A stretch of 64,000 nucleotides of DNA, from NCBI RefSeq assembly GCF_003121845.1, contig NZ_QEWQ01000004.1, forward strand, positions 474,944-538,943, in the 5' to 3' direction. This stretch comes from Ignatzschineria ureiclastica (GTDB taxonomy: Bacteria > Pseudomonadota > Gammaproteobacteria > Cardiobacteriales > Wohlfahrtiimonadaceae). Each line of letters begins with the position of its first letter. The stretch's first letter is position 1. This document shows positions 57,861 to 64,000 of this stretch, piece by piece. Both the position numbers and the translations under genes were made by a program. Under the pieces are notes generated by a model. It saw only the letters and a list, made by a program, of their open reading frames with translations, ran no database searches and was not told the origin of the DNA.

Positions 57861-58946
57861 ATGAGTCAACTATTTTCACCTTATCAACTAGGGGCTTTGC
57901 AACTTGAAAACCGTCTCGTAATTCCGCCAATGTGTCAATATGCAGCGATAGAAGGTATTCCTTCTGCTTGGCATTCAATGCACTATGGCTCTTTAGCACA
58001 ATCAGGGGCTTCTCTCTTAATTGTGGAAGCAACTGCGGTATTACCTGAGGGTCGAATTTCTTCTGCTGATTTAGGGATTTGGAATGATGAACAGGAAGCT
58101 GGATTTAAATCCTTGCTATCAGAAATCAAAGAGTATTCTCCTATTAAAATGGGGATTCAGTTAGCTCATGCAGGTCGAAAAGCCTCGACCGATATTCCTT
58201 GGAAAACAGATCGACAATTATCGATTGCCGAAGGTGGCTGGCAGACTGTCGCACCTTCTGCTCTCCCCTTTAATATCGATGATGCGACTCCAAAGGCATT
58301 AACAGAGGCAGAAATTGCTGACCGCGTTGAAGGTTTTGTTGAAGCGGCTCTTCGCTCGGAACGTGCTGGATTTGAATTATTAGAACTTCATGCTGCACAT
58401 GGTTATCTATTACATGAATTCCTCTCTCCACTTTCCAATCAACGTACAGATCGTTATGGCGGCAGTTTTGAGAACCGTATTCGTTTTCTTATGGAAGTCT
58501 TTACTGCTATACGGGAGAAAGTATCTCCTAAAGTGGCTGTCGGTGTTCGTATCTCTGCAACCGATTGGGTCGAGGGCGGCTGGAATTTAGAAGAATCGAT
58601 TGAATTAACTCGACAATTAAAAGCAAAAGGGGCTGATTTTATCCATGTCTCCACCGGCGCGCTCTCATTAGAACAACAAATCCCAGCCAAACCGCTCTAT
58701 CAAGTACCTTTTGCTGAAGCGATTAAACAAAAAACTGACCTTACCACAATTGCCGTTGGTTTAATTACTACAGCACAAGAAGCAGAATCAGTAATCGCCG
58801 AGAAGAGAGCAGATCTTGTTGCCATTGGCCGAGGAATGTTACTCAATCCACGTTGGGGCTGGATTGCAGCTCATCAGTTAGGGGAAGAGGTCGTTACAAA
58901 CCCTCGATATAATGCGATTCATTCAATATTGCGTCATTCAAAGTAA
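57861..58946 (+). CDS. NADH:flavin oxidoreductase, old yellow enzyme family (YqjM-like)
   Basis: 361 residues, an FMN-dependent TIM-barrel ene-reductase. The start (LFSPYQLGALQLENRLVIPPMCQYAA) has the Cys that tunes FMN in the thermophilic-like/YqjM class. The substrate-binding His pair is in QLAHAGRKAS and ELHAAHGYLLHEFLSPLSNQRTDRYGGSFENRIRF. GRGMLLNPRWGW near the end is the FMN phosphate region. AGAGGAG lies 6 bases before the ATG. It probably reduces electrophilic alkenes or nitro compounds. It interrupts the phosphate gene cluster without an obvious link to it. Confidence 0.95.
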   Translation: MSQLFSPYQLGALQLENRLVIPPMCQYAAIEGIPSAWHSMHYGSLAQSGASLLIVEATAVLPEGRISSADLGIWNDEQEAGFKSLLSEIKEYSPIKMGIQLAHAGRKASTDIPWKTDRQLSIAEGGWQTVAPSALPFNIDDATPKALTEAEIADRVEGFVEAALRSERAGFELLELHAAHGYLLHEFLSPLSNQRTDRYGGSFENRIRFLMEVFTAIREKVSPKVAVGVRISATDWVEGGWNLEESIELTRQLKAKGADFIHVSTGALSLEQQIPAKPLYQVPFAEAIKQKTDLTTIAVGLITTAQEAESVIAEKRADLVAIGRGMLLNPRWGWIAAHQLGEEVVTNPRYNAIHSILRHSK

Positions 58947-59057
58947 TCTATAATAAATATTTCAAATGAATAGATAGAGCATTGAATACGATAGATAGAT
59001 TACTTAATTAATTGATTATTCGATTAATTGATGAAGAATCATAAAAATCAATAAAAA

Positions 59058-59082
59058 AACCTCAGCTAAAAAACTGAGGTTT
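59058..59082. terminator. Bidirectional terminator between OYE and phoU genes
   Basis: AACCTCAG and CTGAGGTT pair over 8 bp around CTAAAAAA, with T-runs on both strands. It ends the OYE gene (plus) and the pst-phoU operon (minus). Confidence 0.85.
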
Positions 59083-59101
59083 TGATCTACCCACTGAAAT
59101 T

Positions 59102-59830
59102 TTACAACGCTTTCTTATCACGATTTTCAAGTAAAGCTTCTAAACGTGCATTCTTCTGAACGCGAATATCAACGCCTTTGACGAAGTAGATAATAAATTC
59201 GCAGATATTTTGGCAACGATCCCCAATCCGCTCTAAAGAACGAGCACATTGCATTGCGCTTAATACGGAGGGAATCGTGCGACCATCTTCCATCATATAG
59301 GTCATTAATTGACGGATAACATTATCATATTCCCCATCAATGCGATCATCTTCAGGATAGATCTCTAATACCGCTTCAAAATCCATACGCGCAAAGGCAT
59401 CGAGTACTTTTTCAAAGAAACGTAGACTGCGATTTGCTAATGATTCAAGCGATACTAAGATCGACGCGTGATTTTCTGGTAATGGTGTAAACGCCATTTT
59501 AGCAATATTACGCGCACTATCGGCGATACGCTCAAGTTCGGCAATTGTTTTGATAATAACGATTAAAAGACGCAGGTCGCTTGCGGTCGGTTGGCGTTTA
59601 GCAATGATCATAATGCAGAGCTCATTAATCTCTACTTCTAATTCATTAATCACTTCATCCCGCGCAATAATCTCTTTCGCAAGTACTTCATCTTGCGTGA
59701 TCATCGCTTTAATAGAATCTTGGATTTGACGCTCAGTCAATCCCCCCATCTCTAATACTTTGCTCATTGAGCGCTCAAGCTCTGCATTAAATTGTGCAGA
59801 GATATGGCTATTAAAATCTAATTTTTTCAT
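59102..59830 (-). CDS. phoU: Phosphate transport regulator PhoU
   Basis: 242 residues, all-helical, with two PhoU domains. Metal-binding-type stretches include IARDEVINELEVEINELC and LERIADSARNIAKMA in the first half and RIDGEYDNVIRQLMTYM and CARSLERIGDRCQNICEFIIYF in the second. It connects the Pst transporter to PhoR and keeps the regulon off in high phosphate. Last gene of the pst operon, 168 bases after pstB. Confidence 0.96.
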   Translation of the reverse strand: MKKLDFNSHISAQFNAELERSMSKVLEMGGLTERQIQDSIKAMITQDEVLAKEIIARDEVINELEVEINELCIMIIAKRQPTASDLRLLIVIIKTIAELERIADSARNIAKMAFTPLPENHASILVSLESLANRSLRFFEKVLDAFARMDFEAVLEIYPEDDRIDGEYDNVIRQLMTYMMEDGRTIPSVLSAMQCARSLERIGDRCQNICEFIIYFVKGVDIRVQKNARLEALLENRDKKAL

Positions 59831-59998
59831 CTCTAATTACCTATGAACCCATAAAATTGGGAAGATCACCAAAACCGATCCTGTTTAATTAGACATCTTA
59901 TTTTGGCGATCTTCAATCATTGTGTACCTTTATTACAATCGGTTGTATCCCGATCTAGTCGCTTCTCAAGTATTTCTTAATAATGCTTTAAAAATAGC

Positions 59999-60853
59999 TT
60001 AACCATAACGGCCAGTAATATAATCTTCTGTCTGCTTATGATTCGGTTTAGTGAAAATCGTATCAGTATCATCAAACTCAATTAGGTCACCAAGATACAT
60101 AAAGGCGGTTTTATCTGAACAACGAGCCGCTTGTTGCATATTATGGGTTACCATCACAATGGTATAATCTTCTTTTAATTCAAAGATTAACTCTTCAATT
60201 TTCCCCGTTGAAATCGGGTCAAGTGCCGAACAAGGTTCATCCATTAGCAAAATTTCAGGACGAATCGCAATTGCACGTGCAATACTCAAACGTTGCTGCT
60301 GACCACCGGAAAGATTCGTTCCTTGATCGTGTAATTTATCTTTGGTTTCACTCCAAAGCGCCGCTTTCGTCAATGCCCACTCTACCCGCGCATCCATATC
60401 CGCACGTGAAAGGTTTTCAAAGAGCTTTACACCAAAAGCAATATTGTCATAAATGGTCATCGGAAATGGTGTAGGCTTCTGGAAAACCATCCCCACATTC
60501 GCTCTTAATAGCGCCACATCTTGCTTGCTCGTTAAGATATTTTCATTATTAATGAGAATCTCCCCTTCAGCACGTTGCTCCGGATAGAGTTCAAACATTT
60601 TATTAAATGTCCGAAGTAGCGTTGATTTACCACAACCCGAGGGGCCAATAAATGCGGTTACTTGATTCTCTGGGATATCTAACGTGATATTGTGTAGCGC
60701 GTGAAATTTTTGGTAATAGAAATTCAAATTACGCACACTAATCTTCGCTGCGTGTTCTTTCTTCTCTACCGGCGCTTTATTGCTTGCCGCTATAAATGGA
60801 TCGTGCGCAGCATTATCAATGTGATCGGCATTGGTTTTATTATCTAAATTCAT
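59999..60853 (-). CDS. pstB: Phosphate ABC transporter ATPase PstB
   Basis: 284 residues from the ATG at 60853 (AGGA 8 bases upstream); a frame extension to 60925 is unlikely. Even so the N-terminus is about 25 residues longer than in E. coli, an Asn/Asp/Ala-rich stretch. Walker A is [18 protein letters not shown], the Q-loop region [22 protein letters not shown] is PstB-specific, the signature is [17 protein letters not shown], and Walker B is [13 protein letters not shown]. Confidence 0.96.
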   Translation of the reverse strand: MNLDNKTNADHIDNAAHDPFIAASNKAPVEKKEHAAKISVRNLNFYYQKFHALHNITLDIPENQVTAFIGPSGCGKSTLLRTFNKMFELYPEQRAEGEILINNENILTSKQDVALLRANVGMVFQKPTPFPMTIYDNIAFGVKLFENLSRADMDARVEWALTKAALWSETKDKLHDQGTNLSGGQQQRLSIARAIAIRPEILLMDEPCSALDPISTGKIEELIFELKEDYTIVMVTHNMQQAARCSDKTAFMYLGDLIEFDDTDTIFTKPNHKQTEDYITGRYG

Positions 60854-61023
60854 TCTACTATTCCTACTAGAGTTTGAGTATCCTCTCGCGACATTCGAGG
60901 GAATAAGCGGTTTTAGTGTAAACAATCAATATGACAGAATGATGACAAAATAAGCATCTCATCTCTATCAAAACTCTCCTCTCCTGCCATCTTGATTGTT
61001 TTATATCTATTTTTCCTGAGTTA

Positions 61024-61941
61024 TTAATCGTTTTTCGTATTGGACTTAAAGAAGACCCGAACGATAATATTGAGTAACAAGATCGCCATTGTGATAAAGA
61101 ATACCCCTGACCACGCAAGTGCTTGCAAGTTACTATCTGGCGTCATTGCAAAGTTGTAGATTGTAACCGGTAAACTTGCCATTGGCTCCATCACATTCGT
61201 GCTCCAGAATTGATTAGAGAGCGTTGTGAAGAGTAACGGTGCGGTTTCCCCTGAAATTCGAGCAATCGCTAATAGAATCCCTGTAACAATTCCTGATAGA
61301 GATGACTTCAAGGTAATCCGTAGAATAATCTTCCATTTAGGTGTTCCAAGGGCATACGCGGCTTCCCGAAGTGTATTCGGTACGAGCAGTAACATATTCT
61401 CTGTAGTACGAATCACAATAGGGATCTGAATCAGAGCCAAAGCAATAATCCCGGCAAGTGCTGAATAGTGCCCCATTCGAACGACCACAACAGTATAGAC
61501 AAAGAGACCAATCACGATAGAGGGTGCTGATAAGAGGATATCGTTGATAAAACGAATAACCGCTGAGAGCTTCCCTTCGGCATTATATTCTGCCAGATAG
61601 ATCCCGGCCAAAATCCCTAAAGGTGTTCCGATTACAGTTGCCCAGAGAATTAAAATTCCACTTCCCACAATCGCATTGAGTAAACCGCCGCCTTCACTAT
61701 TCGGTGGTGGTGTCATTTCGGTGAAGAATTGCAGAGAGATGCCCCCCATTCCTTTTGTTGCAGTGGTCCATAAAATCCAGATTAACCAGAAGAGACCAAA
61801 AGCCATCGCAATGAGCGATAAGGTAATGGCGAATTTATTGATATATTTCCGGCGTTGTTGCTTTTTCTTGCGTGCTTCAATCACAGCAGTGCGTTCTGCT
61901 TGCGTCATCGTTGCTTGTCGAATGTTATTAGAAGAGCTCAT
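61024..61941 (-). CDS. pstA: Phosphate ABC transporter permease PstA
   Basis: 305 residues and six membrane segments. Typical PstA features: [55 protein letters not shown] and the ATPase-contact loop [48 protein letters not shown]. The ATG overlaps the pstC stop by one base (TAATG), so the two permease subunits are translationally coupled. Confidence 0.97.
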   Translation of the reverse strand: MSSSNNIRQATMTQAERTAVIEARKKKQQRRKYINKFAITLSLIAMAFGLFWLIWILWTTATKGMGGISLQFFTEMTPPPNSEGGGLLNAIVGSGILILWATVIGTPLGILAGIYLAEYNAEGKLSAVIRFINDILLSAPSIVIGLFVYTVVVVRMGHYSALAGIIALALIQIPIVIRTTENMLLLVPNTLREAAYALGTPKWKIILRITLKSSLSGIVTGILLAIARISGETAPLLFTTLSNQFWSTNVMEPMASLPVTIYNFAMTPDSNLQALAWSGVFFITMAILLLNIIVRVFFKSNTKND

Positions 61942-62876
61942 TATGCACGCTCCTGTTTCATAAAGAGTTTAGAGATCGCTAAGACGATAAAAGTAATAAT
62001 AAAGAGCAGTAGACCTAACTCCATCAAGGCTGCTGTATGTAATTCACTTGACGCTTCTGCAAATTCATTCGCAAGGGATGACGTAATACTATTGCCTGGT
62101 GCAAAGAGTGAGAAGCTATCAAATTGATAGGTATTCCCTATTACGAATGTGACCGCCATCGTTTCTCCTAGTGCGCGCCCAAGTCCAAGCATTACGCCAC
62201 CGAATACCCCTTTTTTGGTATAAGGTAGAATCACTTTCCAGATCACTTCCCAAGTGGTTGCACCTAAACCGTAGGCCGATTCTTTCATAATTCTCGGCGT
62301 TCTCTCAAATACATCACGCATTACAGAGGCAATGTAAGGGATAATCATAATTGCTAAAATAATCCCGGCAGTTAAGATACCGATCCCGAAAGCAGGTCCT
62401 GCAAAGAGCTCTTTCAGAAATGGAATATCTTTACTAAATGATTCTAATGGACGTTGGAAATATTTTGCAAAGAGTGGCGCAAATACAAAAAGTCCCCACA
62501 TACCGTACACGATACTTGGGATCGCTGCTAATAATTCAACTGCAACACCAATTGGGCGACGCAACCAAGGGGGAGCTAATTCTGTCAAAAATATGGCAAT
62601 TCCGAAGCTCACCGGTACCGCAATCACAAGTGCAATCACAGAGGTAATAATCGTTCCATAGATTGGTACTAAAGCACCAAATTGATCCATTGGCGCATCC
62701 CACTCTTTATTCCAGAGGAAGCTAAAACCAAATTCTTTGATACTCGGCATTGAAGCAATAATAAGGGACAACATAATGCCGGTTAAGAGGATTAAAACAA
62801 ATATCGCTGAGGATTTTACACTAATGGCAAAAATCTTATCAGGAATAGGCGACTGAGGATTCTTTATCGTTTTCAT
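61941..62876 (-). CDS. pstC: Phosphate ABC transporter permease PstC
   Basis: 311 residues and six membrane segments. PstC hallmarks: [55 protein letters not shown] and the coupling loop [57 protein letters not shown] lies before the ATG. It is separated from pstS by 400 bases with a strong hairpin. Confidence 0.97.
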   Translation of the reverse strand: MKTIKNPQSPIPDKIFAISVKSSAIFVLILLTGIMLSLIIASMPSIKEFGFSFLWNKEWDAPMDQFGALVPIYGTIITSVIALVIAVPVSFGIAIFLTELAPPWLRRPIGVAVELLAAIPSIVYGMWGLFVFAPLFAKYFQRPLESFSKDIPFLKELFAGPAFGIGILTAGIILAIMIIPYIASVMRDVFERTPRIMKESAYGLGATTWEVIWKVILPYTKKGVFGGVMLGLGRALGETMAVTFVIGNTYQFDSFSLFAPGNSITSSLANEFAEASSELHTAALMELGLLLFIITFIVLAISKLFMKQERA

Positions 62877-63276
62877 CGAGTCTCTTCTTTAGATTCTTTA
62901 AGGTTGATCGTTGACTGATCGTTTTGAGTAACATTTTTGAGTAACTTTACTGCCTTGCTCTACGGCTCTATCTTATTCCTCTGAGAAGAAATAGCTATGC
63001 GGTAGATCAAGTGATAAATAGATAACTAATTCAAATATTCATTCAAACATTATTTTGTAGTTTTATTTCTAGCTCTACATTTATGCATTTCTAAAAATTC
63101 AATATCATAAACCAATTTACAACAATATAAATGATAAATTGATATTGAAGACGAAAACCCAATCATAATAATTCATTCTATGATTGGGTTTTCTTTGTTT
63201 AACTACAACTCTCTGAGAAGGATTGATATTGAATCATTCTAATCATCGAGTATTGAACCGTTATCAATCTATCAAC
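62877..63276. other. Gap between pstS and pstC
   Basis: 400 AT-rich bases. Besides the terminator at 63153-63195 it could contain a promoter for pstCAB-phoU, but I found no convincing Pho box in it. Confidence 0.4.
63153..63195 (-). terminator. Terminator/attenuator after pstS
   Basis: AAAACCCAATCATA and TATGATTGGGTTTT pair over 14 bp around a loop of about 13 bases. On the minus strand the stem ends in TTTTCG. It lies 82 bases past the pstS stop, before pstC, and would make pstS more abundant than pstCAB. Confidence 0.75.
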
Positions 63277-64000
63277 TTATTGAAGATTAAAATCTTTTTT
63301 AAGTGTCGTTTGGATGATTTCTACAACATTTTCTGGTAGTGGTGCATAATCAAGACCGATAACGATCTCTTGACCTTGTTTACCATAACCCCAGTTGAAG
63401 AAGTTTACGATCTCTTTAGTAATCACTGGATCTTTTTGCTCTTTGTGAAGTAACACGAATGTTGTAGACGCTAAAGGCCACGCATTTTTACCTGGTTTGT
63501 CAGTCATATCTTGTACGAAAGACTCATTCCATTTAACTTCTTTAGCGGCAGCACTGAATGACTCAATACCTGGGCTCACGATTTCGCCATCTTTAGAGAC
63601 TAATTTTGTGTAGCTTAAGTTATTTTGTTTTGCGTAAGCATACTCAACATAACCGATTGAACCTTCGATACGTTGAACGAATGCTGTAACACCATCATTC
63701 CCTTTACCACCGATACCAACAGGCCAGTTTACAGTTGAACCGCTACCTACTTTCTCTTTCCACTCGTTATTTACTTTTGCAAGGTAACCTGTGAAGATGA
63801 ATGAAGTACCTGAACCATCTGCACGACGAACAACAGAGATATCTTGGTTAGGAAGTGTTAATGAAGGGTTTAATTTAGCGATTGCTGGATCATTCCATTT
63901 CTTGATTTTACCAAGATAGATGTCACCTAACGTTTCACCGTCTAAGACTAATTCGTTTGTTTTGATACCATCAACATTGATTGCTAATACAACACCGCCG
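63277..64000 (-). CDS. pstS: Phosphate-binding protein PstS, C-terminal part (cut by window edge)
   Basis: I translated the frame from the window edge: about 240 residues of the mature protein are present; the signal peptide and N-terminus lie beyond base 64000. Phosphate-binding blocks are visible: [48 protein letters not shown] (the RxDGSGT phosphate loop), [30 protein letters not shown], then the C-terminal [26 protein letters not shown]. It captures phosphate in the periplasm for PstCAB. Confidence 0.96.
   Translation of the reverse strand, partial: GGVVLAINVDGIKTNELVLDGETLGDIYLGKIKKWNDPAIAKLNPSLTLPNQDISVVRRADGSGTSFIFTGYLAKVNNEWKEKVGSGSTVNWPVGIGGKGNDGVTAFVQRIEGSIGYVEYAYAKQNNLSYTKLVSKDGEIVSPGIESFSAAAKEVKWNESFVQDMTDKPGKNAWPLASTTFVLLHKEQKDPVITKEIVNFFNWGYGKQGQEIVIGLDYAPLPENVVEIIQTTLKKDFNLQ

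Noticed and set aside
1-64000. Impression that GCCGGC-type words are frequent, perhaps as DNA-uptake signals
   Set aside because: Many lie in Ala-Gly codon pairs or in the repeat family, and I did not count them. A word count against a codon-shuffled control would decide.
1-64000. CRISPR arrays, prophage, complete insertion sequences, tRNA or rRNA genes
   Set aside because: None seen. The only multi-copy repeats are the short TATAGT-ended elements, which have no regular spacer pattern and code for no transposase.

Overview
The window is chromosomal DNA of an AT-rich gammaproteobacterium (I estimate about 40% GC). LapA/LapB, LpxK, GreB, EpmA, HemJ, YgiQ, Bfd with two bacterioferritins and a PhoBR/Pst system all point that way. 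A relative of Ignatzschineria or Wohlfahrtiimonas is my guess, from general resemblance only; no rRNA or tRNA gene is present to test it. There is no prophage, integron or CRISPR array. The mobile DNA consists of small non-coding elements.

Layout. 1-4900 (minus strand) is a metal-chelate or cofactor uptake locus: a Tat-exported binding protein, a FecCD-type permease, an ATPase, a class I methyltransferase, and a TonB-dependent receptor cut by the window edge. 5190-8800 holds two small envelope proteins, a cysteine desulfurase fused to what looks like a cysteine-less IscU domain, and an orphan amino-acid ABC ATPase. 9227-15343 has leuS facing a 1012-residue autotransporter whose passenger is a PAP2-type phosphatase. 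15715-28664 is mixed housekeeping: msrA, an unknown gene, an Imm51-like gene, a YhbW-type oxidoreductase, dtd, coaX-lpxK, rnr, an ankyrin protein, dinB, and a LysR regulator divergent from a pirin.

28928-40310 carries a previously unlisted 47-residue peptide gene, a purine permease, lapAB, a protein that looks like a decayed DEAD-box helicase, greB, arsB, ispG-trmB and hemJ. 40520-55068 carries epmA, bfd, two bacterioferritin genes with complementary active sites, ygiQ, yegP, asd, leuB, an MFS transporter, dut, an NDUFA9-like protein and glmM. 55439-64000 is the phosphate regulon: phoBR (plus) and pstSCAB-phoU (minus), with an OYE-type flavin reductase between them. A candidate Pho box precedes phoB.

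The most distinctive non-coding feature is a family of about 130-175 bp elements, nine complete or partial copies, with TATAGT-type terminal inverted repeats. They sit only between genes. One copy is split by a second, unrelated interior with the same kind of ends. Comparison with another copy in this window gives the uninterrupted sequence and supports a TA target-site duplication.

The best leads for something new are the 47-residue peptide with an FDLD-type leader and a GCAGGACTL tail, the desulfurase/IscU-like fusion, the pseudo-helicase with its disordered basic tail, and the nested repeat family.
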